Assembly (NCBI GenBank): GCA_023053575.1
Contig: JAKZAP010000013.1
Coordinates: forward strand, 4,970,001 to 5,034,000
Direction of reading: 5' to 3'
DNA from: Branchinecta lynchi
Taxonomy: Eukaryota; Arthropoda; Branchiopoda; Anostraca; Branchinectidae
Length of the DNA: 64,000 bases
Both the position numbers and the translations under genes were made by a program. Shown piece by piece: positions 22,901 to 34,900 of this stretch. The notes beneath the pieces were generated by a model. It was given only the letters and a program-made list of their open reading frames with translations, searched no databases and was not told where the DNA came from. Numbering within the stretch: the first letter of the stretch is position 1; every line of letters begins with the position of its first letter.

Positions 22901-25900
22901 AATACGGTTCACTTACAAAGTTTCATACATATACTTCCCAATTCTTCCGTGAAATACAATACTTATACACAGTTCAATTACAAAGATTCATATCTACTGA
23001 AATAACAAATGAATGCACCGAATTTAACGCTTGTAAAAACGCGAAAAAGTGGATTCTCGTCTCCACCCTCCTTGTTGCAGAATGACATGGACTGGTAGCC
23101 CTCGATTAAATTTATCTGACACCGACGCTGATCTTGTACTGTGCGCCTTATATACCGTCGTGTCAATACCTGCAAGAGACATCACTAACTTCAAATACTT
23201 CCCAATAGTATCTCTTGAAGCTGCTCGATACGGTTTTGAGATTGTCAGCAACAATTGATTAGATCTGTTTCCAAAATTTGTAACTTGCAGATATCGCTTG
23301 ATATGGGCAACTGGGCACAAGTTCTTTTCTGAGAACGACTTGATTTCTAGGCTACTGATGTGACTACCAGACTTCGATGTCTTTAAAAGATCTGTGATCG
23401 GAAATGTCACAGTATCCTCTGTGAATACCACCGTATCAGCCCTCAAGGCTGCTAGAGTCTGTACCCTCTGACTTGAGGACAATGCTAACAACATACACAA
23501 CTTCAGTGTTAACTCCCTTCTGTTACACTCTTCTAGTTTCCATTTTTTAAGAAATTCCACTACTACATTAACATCCCAGGTTGATTTATATCGAGGAAGG
23601 GCGGGTCTGGTATTGAAAACGCCCTTCATAAACCGCGTCACTAACACATGAGACCCGATCGAATTACCTGAGATTGCTGAGACAGCCGACCGCGCTGTAT
23701 TTAGTCCACTGTACTGAAGCCCACCATCAAACAAAGTCTTTAGAAACATGATCAACGTCTGAACATCCGGAACGTAGGGATTTCCATCCACTTTGTTGCA
23801 ATAATCGGTCCATTTGTTAATGTAACTAGCATATTGTTTCTTCGTTCCTTGTCTCCAGCTATCCGTAATGATCTTGATGCATTCCTGATCTGTAATTCCC
23901 TGTTGCCTGATTGAGTCCCTGAACACCTGCAGACCATCAGGTGCAGCCGGTCTTCTATCGGATGTCTGAGTCTGGGATGCTGGGGCATTCTCAGTGTCCG
24001 CTCCCTGGGAAGGAAGATAGGAGGAGCCACTAAAATGTCGAGTATCATGGGGTACCAAACTTGGCTGGGCCAATTTGGTACAACGATCACGGCCTCTGCC
24101 CTATCTCTCAGAATCTTACTAAGGACCAACGTAATGACACTAAAGGGGGGGAAACAGTAGACATACTTTTCGGTCCATGAAAGGGAAAACGCGTCAATTG
24201 CAAGAGCATCCGGATCTGGTTTCCACGAAACATAAGGCAAAAATTGTCTGTTTAAGCGCGACGCAAATAGGTCTACATCAAACGGCCCGAATATCTCTGA
24301 GATAGAAGAAAATATCTCCGGATCCATCATCCATTCTGCTTCCCGCTCAAACTTTCGCGATGCTAGATCAGCGTGAACGTTCTTAGAGCCTGGTAAATAT
24401 TCAGCTGATATCCATGAACCCTCTTTCAAAATAAAACTCCAAATTTCTCGCGCAACGCGATCACATTCAGACGACTTGCTTCCGCCCATTCCATTGATGT
24501 AAGCCCTTGCAGTAGTATTATCAATTCTAATCCGTATGTGTTTTCCTTGTACTATTTCTCGGAAACTCAACAACCCGAACAAAACAGCTTTCATTTCTAA
24601 TACATTTATGTGAAAACCTTTCTCTTCCTGGGTCCACTCCCCACCGGTAATGACCGTTCTAGGTTCAGTTGTGGAACAAAACCCCCAGCCCAACATCGAT
24701 GCGTCACTATCAAACGAAATCTCAGGCTCCGACACTTCAATGTATTTCCAACTATTTTTCCTGAGTGCTAACCACCACTGGAGCTGCGTTCTTGCCTGTT
24801 CTGACAGCTCCACCAAACAATCATAATCTCCTTTGGCAAGTTTTAGCGCTAAAATATTTTCTCGCTCTATTTGGCGGTAAAACAACTTCCCGAGCTCCAC
24901 CGCAGGGAAGGCGGCGACTAATTTCCCAAGCACTTCCGAAACAGACCGTATCGTACAGTTCTTTACCCTCAACAATGACTCAACTGAGGTAAGAATGGCT
25001 TCAATCTTTCTCTTTGGCAAAGAAATAGTCATTTCTATCGTGTCAAATACGAACCCAAGGAATTCTAAGCGGGTTGTGGGCTCCAAGACTGATTTTGAAG
25101 CGTGAACTGAAAACCCCAATTTGCTGAGCAAGCTAACGGTGCTATCAATATTAGTCTTACAGTCATGACGTGTGTAACCAACTAGTCCTGAATCGTCAAG
25201 GTAAACCGCAGATAGGTGACCTTGCTTTCGTAATTCCGTAAAAGGGACCTTTATCAACTTGGAAAAGACTCTCGGGGCACTAGCAAGCCCATTAGGCAGA
25301 CACGTGTATGAATAAGTATGACCTTCGAATTCAAACGAAAGCCAATGCCAGTCGGCTTCATCTACCGCGAAACTATAATAAGCGTCGACTAAGTCGACAC
25401 TTCCAAGGAAACATCCTGGTCGCAGTAATCTAATAAATGAAAACACTGTCTCCATCTTAAAATGGTGATATTGTAAATACTGATTAAGGTCCTTTAAATT
25501 CAGAATGAATCGCCGCGAGCCTTCTTTTTTCGGAACAGTAAAAATCGGCGACAACCAAACCCGTTTTCCTGAATCTTTGACAAGGACCTTCTTGTTAAGT
25601 AAACTCTGAATTTCAACTCTTACAAATTCACATTCTTTAGAAGAGAGATTCGAACGAATGCACTTATTTTGTACTATGTTTTGTTTGTGACCAGAGCGGT
25701 CGGGGTTGTATTGTATACTTTAGAAACGAGTGATTTTTACGAAGGTCTGCGGCTGAAGAGAAAACGTAAGAGAATTATTGAAAGTTCGGAAGATGAAGGT
25801 GAGCCTGAAATTCTATATGACGGGGTATCAGAAATTGGGTCAGAATGCTCGAGTGAGGCGTCTGACGACGCAGAGACGGTCACACCTTTTTTTACTACTG

Positions 25901-28900
25901 CCAAGAAGGCAAAACCAACCAAGAAGGTAAATACAGCACGAAAACAAGGTAGTCAGGCCAAGAAGGCACAGCCAAATAGATCTGAAGAATCTTCAGAGGA
26001 AGAAAACAATGTGCTCATAGATGAGTACATTGAGTCTTTGAGTGAAGAAAAATACGGCAAGAAGCTGTCTGGTAATCTAGCCAAGCTGCTAGAAAATGCT
26101 TTTACTTCACCTCCGGAGAATGAAAAGATTGCAAAGATAAGAGAATTGTACCCTGCTCCCGTAAATGCGAGGGCTATTGTTGTTCCAAAAGTAAACCCTG
26201 AGATATGGACGAATTTGTCCGCAAATGCTCGTCGAAAAGATCTAAGCCTAGTCCATGTCGGTCAAGATATTATGCACGCAGCTGCTGCGGTTTCAGTAGC
26301 CCTGCAGTCGGTTGTTGCTGGGGCCCCAACAGATACAAAAGAATTTGTGAACACTATGGGGCATGCTATAACTTTGATGGGTCATGCCAGCCGTGAAATA
26401 GGATTTAGGCGGCGCATGGCCTTGAAACCCAGTTTAGACCCTTCGCTGGCAGACCACCTCATTTCCAAGGAAGTGGAAATATCGGGACTCCTTTTCGGCT
26501 CAGATCTGAAGGCCGCAACAGAAAAGGCTAAGACATTTCGGGATCTATCAAGAGCTGTGCCAAAAAACGTGTACCGGGGGGGTCGAAATCAGTTTCAGAC
26601 TCCCCGGGGCTCTTATCAAGGAAACAACAGCAACCAAGGCTTTCAAAGAGAGTTATATCAAGATCGCTACAGCCAGAGTCCAAAGGATCGCTACAACCAG
26701 AAAATGAGAGGCTTTCAGTCAAATCGACGGGGGCGACGTGGGAGGTTCTGAGGAACCCAGAGGTAAGCAAATGTTTTGACTATACTGAGAAATGTGACAG
26801 ACAATCTTTACTCCCAAGAAGGGAAACTGTTATAGCTGGTGCGACCCAAGCTTGTTTTCAATATTGGGCAGAAATCACAAGTGATGATTATATTCTTAAG
26901 ACTATCAGAGAAGGTTACAGATTAGAATTCAGTAGCACACCCACGGTAGTACAAAATAAGTGCATTCGTTCGAATCTCTCTTCTAAAGAATGTGAATTTG
27001 TAAGAGTTGAAATTCAGAGTTTACTTAACAAGAAGGTCCTTGTCAAAGATTCAGGAAAACGGGTTTGGTTGTCGCCGATTTTTACTGTTCCGAAAAAAGA
27101 AGGCTCGCGGCGATTCATTCTGAATTTAAAGGACCTTAATCAGTATTTACAATATCACCATTTTAAGATGGAGACAGTGTTTTCATTTATTAGATTACTG
27201 CGACCAGGATGTTTCCTTGGAAGTGTCGACTTAGTCGACGCTTATTATAGTTTCGCGGTAGATGAAGCCGACTGGTATTGGCTTTCGTTTGAATTCGAAG
27301 GTCATACTTATTCATACACGTGTCTGCCTAATGGGCTTGCTAGTGCCCCGAGAGTCTTTTCCAGGTTGATAAAGGTCCCTTTTACGGAATTACGAAAGCA
27401 AGGTCACCTATCTGCGGTTTACCTTGACGATTCAGGACTAGTTGGTTACACACGTCATGACTGTAAGACTAATATTGATAGCACCGTTAGCTTGCTCAGC
27501 AAATTGGGGTTTTCAGTTCACGCTTCAAAATCAGTCTTGGAGCCCACAACCCGCTTAGAATTCCTTGGGTTCGTATTTGACACGATAGAAATGACTATTT
27601 CTTTGCCAAAGAGAAAGATTGAAGCCATTCTTACCTCAGTTGAGTCATTGTTGAGGGTAAAGAACTGTACGATACGGTCTGTTTCGGAAGTGCTTGGGAA
27701 ATTAGTCGCCGCCTTCCCTGCGGTGGAGCTCGGGAAGTTGTTTTACCGCCAAATAGAGCGAGAAAATATTTTAGCGCTAAAACTTGCCAAAGGAGATTAT
27801 GATTGTTTGGTGGAGCTGTCAGAACAGGCAAGAACGCAGCTCCAGTGGTGGTTAGCACTCAGGAAAAATAGTTGGAAATACATTGAAGTGTCGGAGCCTG
27901 AGATTTCGTTTGATAGTGACGCATCGATGTTGGGCTGGGGGTTTTGTTCCACAACTGAACCTAGAACGGTCATTACCGGTGGGGAGTGGACCCAGGAAGA
28001 GAAAGGTTTTCACATAAATGTATTAGAAATGAAAGCTGTTTTGTTCGGGTTGTTGAGTTTCCGAGAAATAGTACAAGGAAAACACATACGGATTAGAATT
28101 GATAATACTACTGCAAGGGCTTACATCAATGGATTGGGCGGAAGCAAGTCGTCTGAATGTGATCGCGTTGCGCGAGAAATTTGGAGTTTTATTTTGAAAG
28201 AGGGTTCATGGATATCAGCTGAATATTTACCAGGCTCTAAGAACGTTCACGCTGATCTAGCATCGCGAAAGTTTGAGCGGGAAGCAGAATGGATGATGGA
28301 TCCGGAGATATTTTCTTCTATCTCAGAGATATTCGGGCCGTTTGATGTAGACCTATTTGCGTCGCGCTTAAACAGACAATTTTTGCCTTATGTTTCGTGG
28401 AAACCAGATCCGGATGCTCTTGCAATTGACGCGTTTTCCCTTTCATGGACCGAAAAGTATGTCTACTGTTTCCCCCCCTTTAGTGTCATTACGTTGGTCC
28501 TTAGTAAGATTCTGAGAGATAGGGCAGAGGCCGTGATCGTTGTACCAAATTGGCCCAGCCAAGTTTGGTACCCCATGATACTCGACATTTTAGTGGCTCC
28601 TCCTATCTTCCTTCCCAGGGAGCGGACACTGAGAATGCCCCAGCATCCCAGACTCAGACATCCGATAGAAGACCGGCTGCACCTGATGGTCTGCAGGTGT
28701 TCAGGGACTCAATCAGGCAACAGGGAATTACAGATCAGGAATGCATCAAGATCATTACGGATAGCTGGAGACAAGGAACGAAGAAACAATATGCTAGTTA
28801 CATTAACAAATGGACCGATTATTGCAACAAAGTGGATGGAAATCCCTACGTTCCGGATGTTCAGACGTTGATCATGTTTCTAAAGACTTTGTTTGATGGT

Positions 28901-31900
28901 GGGCTTCAGTACAGTGGACTAAATACAGCGCGGTCGGCTGTCTCAGCAATCTCAGGTAATTCGATCGGGTCTCATGTGTTAGTGACGCGGTTTATGAAGG
29001 GCGTTTTCAATACCAGACCCGCCCTTCCTCGATATAAATCAACCTGGGATGTTAATGTAGTAGTGGAATTTCTTAAAAAATGGAAACTAGAAGAGTGTAA
29101 CAGAAGGGAGTTAACACTGAAGTTGTGTATGTTGTTAGCATTGTCCTCAAGTCAGAGGGTACAGACTCTAGCAGCCTTGAGGGCTGATACGGTGGTATTC
29201 ACAGAGGATACTGTGACATTTCCGATCACAGATCTTTTAAAGACATCGAAGTCTGGTAGTCACATCAGTAGCCTAGAAATCAAGTCGTTCTCAGAAAAGA
29301 ACTTGTGCCCAGTTGCCCATATCAAGCGATATCTGCAAGTTACAAATTTTGGAAACAGATCTAATCAATTGTTGCTGACAATCTCAAAACCGTATCGAGC
29401 AGCTTCAAGAGATACTATTGGGAAGTATTTAAAGTTAGTGATGTCTCTTGCAGGTATTGACACGACGGTATATAAGGCGCACAGTACAAGATCAGCGTCG
29501 GTGTCAGATAAATTTAATCGAGGGCTACCAGTCCATGTCATTCTGCAACAAGGAGGGTGGAGACGAGAATCCACTTTTTCGCGTTTTTACAAGCGTTAAA
29601 TTCGATGCATTCATTTGTTATTTCAGTAGATATGAATCTTTGTAATTGAACTGTGTATAAGTATTGTATTTCACGGAAGAATTGGGAAGTATATGTATGA
29701 AACTTTGTAAGTGAACCGTATTTAAGGATTACAGAAGTATATTTGATTGTCGAATTTCATCTGTTGGCTGAGGACATGGCAAATCTATGTTGCAGACCTA
29801 GACTTTCAAATCTCACATGAACCGATAGGGGAGGAAACGCCTCGAGTGAAGTAGAATTGAAGGATTAAACGAGACTCACCTGTGAGTCGCTGTTTGATCC
29901 GAATTCTACGAAGAGAAGAGGCGTTTCCGACCCTTGAGAGTTCACTTTCTCGATTCTGACAAAAACGCAGGAAAAGGAGAATTCACTTCATCTGAATAGT
30001 CCAAATAGCGAAATAGGAGAATTCGGAGGAGAATCGCGAGGAGAATTCGGATCAAAAACGCAACTATTGTATATAAACAGATTTAGAACCAAGACGTTCC
30101 CGATGAAAAATTTGTAGAATGTGTAGTTATATGATAGTTGTACGAAAAACTTGATCTAGTGATATGTAATAGGAAAGAGTACTATCATTTAATTTGCCTC
30201 AGACTGAGCCAATCTTAAGTAGTAGTATCTAGTAGCATCCTGTCTTTCTCTAGGAGGTAACACGGTAGCCTTGAAGTAGAAGCATGTAGTAGCATCAGTT
30301 AGTAGTCCAGGCTAATTTCGCACAACTTCATACTACGATTCTGAGATAAATTTTTCATCGGGTTTCACGTCCCTAATAACCAAACAAGTATTGAAATAAC
30401 CTAATTTGTAATCATCCCACTACAAAGCTTTAAATGTAAACAAACCGGAAATGTAAATCCAAAGAAATGTTGAAGATCCTGCAGGAATAGCTTTGAGTTC
30501 CAACTATGTTCTGCCAGCCAGTCCGACCCTTTAAACCTCCTTTCCATTAGCAAGGTAATAACAAGTGCAATAAACCGAATCGTAGCACTCAAATACCCCC
30601 TTTGTGACTATTCATTAAGAACGGCGTACCATCGATCATGCGACAGAATAGTCGAGTTTCAAACTGTTTATTAAAGATGTACGTTGCATCGTCTTATCTG
30701 TTGCTGTTTAATCCTCATCCATAGATATTTATATCCCCAAATGTACAAGAGGACTTGAGACCTGTCATAGACGAACTTAACTCATGGGAAATTTGGGCCC
30801 AGCTGCCGATGAACGGGAGGGGGGGTCGGGACCCATCAAAATGCGTGTTTACACCTCTTTTGTCTAAAGTATACCAGCTTAGATTTTGATTCCAGTCACG
30901 GGTCAAAAACCTGTTTCATGGGCAATTTGGGCCCATGAACGGGGAGGTGGGGGGTGGGGGGGGTCAACTCCACATATACATACCCAACCCCTATGATCCA
31001 AAGGTACAAAAGAATTTAATCGTTTTATCTCCCATTATTGTATGGTAAAAACATTAAGAAATGGGCAATCTGTCGCTTGGGACCCGCAAAAGTAAAAAAA
31101 AGACCTCAATGCTCACAAGCCTACCAAGTTTCAACTTGATACCTGTCGATTCCTGTCACGGGTAATGACCACCACCCAACCCGGTTCAGGGGCAATCTGG
31201 GCCCAGTTGCCCATAACGGGTTGGGTGGGAGATATGCAACTTCAGAAGCAATCTACCAGCCTTACAGTCTACATTTACAAGCAATTTCATCGTCCTAAAT
31301 TCAGTTCTGGTCAAGTTATGAACATTACCAGGGTTGGTGTCCAAAAGTAACTTCGTACACCCTGGAAAGTAACCCAAAAGTATCTCAAAGTAACCCAATG
31401 TAACCCAATGCAATGTAACCCAAAGGGGGTGAAATCCCGAAAAGGCGCAACTAGACCCCAATACTCACTAGAGTACCAAGTTTGAACTCGATACTTGGCA
31501 CTGGCTCATGAGCTTTGAGGTGCACAAAATACGGTGAAAACCGGAAACCGAAAACCGAAAGCTGCTACAGCGCTCGCAATAGTAGATTGTTCCAAGCAAC
31601 ACTCTAATAAAAACCGAGGCAGAATTGTTGGTCGGATTGTTGGAACTTACCTATACTGCCAGAAGTTTGACAACACTCAATAAATATGTGTGCACCCTGG
31701 TGTTAAATGTTATGAAAAATGCCCAGGATACTTCTGTATTGTCGGTTTATCTTTTCATAAAATAGAAAATGTGTAGACTGTTTCAAATGTTATGAAACGG
31801 TTTTAGTTAGACCTTTGTCAGAACGCAAATGTTGTTTAAACTTGTAAATAAAGTGTACTAAATCTAAATACTCCTTTAGCCCAGGTCCCAAGCTGACCGG

Positions 31901-34900
31901 GAAACAGTGAAACGTTGGCTGGAAACAGATACGTCAGCTACTACGGTTTGGCAGCGATCACTGCCAAATTGTTTGAATATACGTATTAAGCTCCATTCCA
32001 CTTTGCCCGGGCTTGAATTTATGGCGATGGTTGACAATTTCATGGGTTTACTTTTAAGGTATTCAAAGTGTTGTAAGATATTCGCATCATTCAGTTAGGC
32101 TAAAGAAAATGTCACTTCGTTCAAATATACATTGACAGTGACAGTGCGGCCGTTAAATGATTTAATTGAATCTTCGAAACATGAAATTGATATTTTTACA
32201 CGAGCCCTTGCGTACTTGTTATCATTTTGACAACGCATTTAGACTTTCAAGTAGCCTACATGAGGGAGTGAGTCCCCTTAGCTCCTGGCATTTAGTTAAC
32301 TATGAGGGCAGTCGTCTGATACCGACTAGAACAGCATGGATGACGATTCTAGTGATCTCACGCATTCGCTTTCCAAAATACAAAGCGAAAATACGCCTAG
32401 CGTAAGAACTATCGGAAAGTCGTTGCGCCTTTACAACCTCTATTCTGGCTTGCTGAGATCAGTTTCTACTCTCATAGTGGATTCACTGCCCCATCTAGCG
32501 AAGCGCAAAAGCAGCTCTGGAAAGCGAAGCGAGTTTTAGACGAAGTTGCAAGAATGGCCGGTGCATAAACTAGCTAAAGGAATGACGAAGAAACCACATA
32601 GCCCGCGAGCCCCTCAGAGTCTATGCCGTTTTTTAGCTAAAAAGCTAGACTGCAAACCAATTCGAAGTTTAGGAAATGACGTAGGGCAACTGTTCACTTA
32701 CGGTCTTTCTAGTCTTCTATTGAAAGTGACCACTGTGTTATTGGGTGAAACCCACAGCTAAATTTAGCCTAAATTTAGGACATAAAAAATAAATTCAGGA
32801 CAACCCACGGCCTAAATTTAGGACATAAGATTGAAATAAAAAAAGGGGAGGAGTATTAAGTAGCGCACATGGGAGTCGTGAAAGCTAGAACAGCTTCCAT
32901 TTCGAAGTTTACCGATCCGTCTCGATGACGACGGATCGTGATTTATTTTAGGAAGAAAACTTTCACAGCATAATTGTCGAACTTGGTCTAACTTCAGATG
33001 CAAAAAGAAGTCAATCGGCCTTCTCATCAAAAACTGGAAGAAAAAAAAATGGATGCTAAAAGTGTATTTTCTTCGTGAAGTCAACGAATGAAGCTTGTTG
33101 TGTACTCTTGAAGCGTACGCCGTAGCGTGTATACGCGGCGGGTATCTGAGGGTGATAGCAGACTAGGTTTTACGTTAACATATAATTAGTTTTATTCGCA
33201 AACTTACTCTGTATAATGTGAATCCCAATCCGGGTAAATATGATCACAGTACAACGACCGACTAAAGATGAAAGACGAAAGACCAAAAATGCCGAGCTCC
33301 TATACTGCTAACTGAACAAGTGAAGGTCCAATTGACGTCGATTAGCCGGAAGCAGTCTTGACGTCGACTAAGGTTTGGGCAACTGACGTCAATTAGCAGT
33401 AGTAGTCTGACGTCGACTAAAGTTTAGCAAGATGTGACTTTGTCCTGAATCTTCACTTGTGCGATTAAATTCTAGGAAGTATCGAAGGTTCCTGTTTACT
33501 TTACTATGTACATAGAGTTAGTTAAGCGCTTGACATAGAGACCTACACAACACCGGTATCTCTCGTGCTGCCGCTTGGAGCTCAACTGAAGAACGGCGGA
33601 CGGCTCACAGTGACTACCTTCGGGATGCTCGTCAGCTTAGTGACAGTGAACTGAAACACATTTTCGAAAAAAATCAGTTGTACTGTTGTGTCGGTCTCTA
33701 TGTCAAGTGCTTAACTAACTGTATGTGCATACCGAAGTGCACATGATGGTACTTCGTAGAATCTAATTGCACAAATGAAGACTCAGAACTAAATAACATC
33801 CTGTTAAACTGAAGTCCATGTCAGTTGGGTATTGCTAAATCCCATACTACGTCGACATCAGGTAGCTTCCGGTTAGTCCACGTCAGTTGGACCTTCACTT
33901 GTGCAGTTAGGAGTATATAAGCTTTTTCCAGTTTTAGCGCTGGGTCTTTTGTCTTTCATATTTTGTAAGTCACACATGACTTAGTCTATTATCGTTATCG
34001 ATCGTGATATTATTTACCCGGATTGGGATTACCTTTATAAAGAGTAAGTAAGAAATAAAACCACTATATGTTACGTAAACCTTGTCTACTACCGCCCTTA
34101 CTTACCCGCCGCCTTGCACGCTACGGTTACGCTACCTCAAGCCGTAGGCTACTACCGCCCGTAGTTACCCTACGCTCCATCTTCAGATACAACAGTACCT
34201 TAGAAAATTCCTTTATAGAAAATACGTTGGAGCTTGGACAACTGATATTGGTCGGGATCCACAACTTGAATTCCGATTAAGTATTATTCACGCCCAGAAG
34301 GACGACTCAGGGACGTACACTTGCATTACTCCAACAAGGCACAGTCACAGTATAGAACTATTAGTTAAAGGTGAGCATTGATGGTGATAGTTTATTGCGC
34401 TTGGCGGGCGCTTGTTCCTCAATACTCTTGACGACTATAGGCGTATTCTCGCCGTTACCCGAGTACTCCACTTGAGGAGTCCCCGCGTTTTTCTTTGTCC
34501 CGGGGACTCACTCCCCGTCCCCACGGACGAGGAATGCTCCGAATATCATCCCCGTCATCAAAAAGGACTCCCTTTCAGATTCGGAGGGGAATCAATTTTT
34601 GCTGGTATTGGTGCAATATAAAATTAATTAAAAATAATCAGAATAAACAAAACCAAAAATAAAGGGGATCCAGACTAATTTCGTTAACTGCATATTTCTT
34701 ATTCGAACAAAATCGATTTTGGAAGCATTCCCAGTGTTCTCGCTGTTTCTGTACGCGGAGTCCGCGTGGAGTGACTCCCTCTATTCTCGCCGTTCCCTTC
34801 GATTCCCTGAGGAGTCCTCGGGGAACGGCGAGAATACGCCTTATCTCTCCTTGCCGATACAAAATTTCCGGTCTCTCCGGGTATCTAGCGGAAGAATGGC

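Larger units (their letters stand above)
22679..25677 (-). mobile_element. DIRS-like retrotransposon, left inverted copy
   Basis: A 3.0-kb minus-strand copy carrying the RT-RNase H-methylase frame and the tyrosine recombinase frame, but no gag. It matches the plus-strand copy 26,952-29,943 almost perfectly: three amino-acid differences in the RT frame (His/Tyr, Lys/Arg, Met/Leu) and none in the recombinase frame. The inner edge stops abruptly within the gag-RT junction region. Confidence 0.9.
26952..29943 (+). mobile_element. DIRS-like retrotransposon, right copy with gag
   Basis: Plus-strand DIRS body following the single gag. Contains the RT and recombinase frames and a 3' end with the palindrome at 29,873-29,888. 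Its 5' terminal repeat is missing, replaced by the inverted left copy. Retrotransposons of this group lack an integrase and an LTR-style life cycle. Confidence 0.9.
22095..30066 (+). mobile_element. TIR element (family L) split by a DIRS insertion
   Basis: The left end TAGTTGCGTTTTTGATCCGA at 22,095 pairs with the right end TTCGGATCAAAAACGCAACTA-like sequence finishing at 30,066. Element sequence occupies 22,095-22,437 and 29,944-30,066; everything between is inserted retrotransposon. Its ends resemble those of families A and L copy 2. Confidence 0.75.

Noticed and set aside
24765..24992. 75-codon frame opposite the DIRS polyprotein (also at 27,631-27,858)
   Set aside because: Antisense shadow of RT/RNase H, duplicated only because the element is.
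22679..29943. Inverted DIRS pair as a simple assembly fold-back
   Set aside because: Arms differ by several true substitutions and the outer flanks differ in structure, so a mirrored read is unlikely, though read-level proof is still needed.
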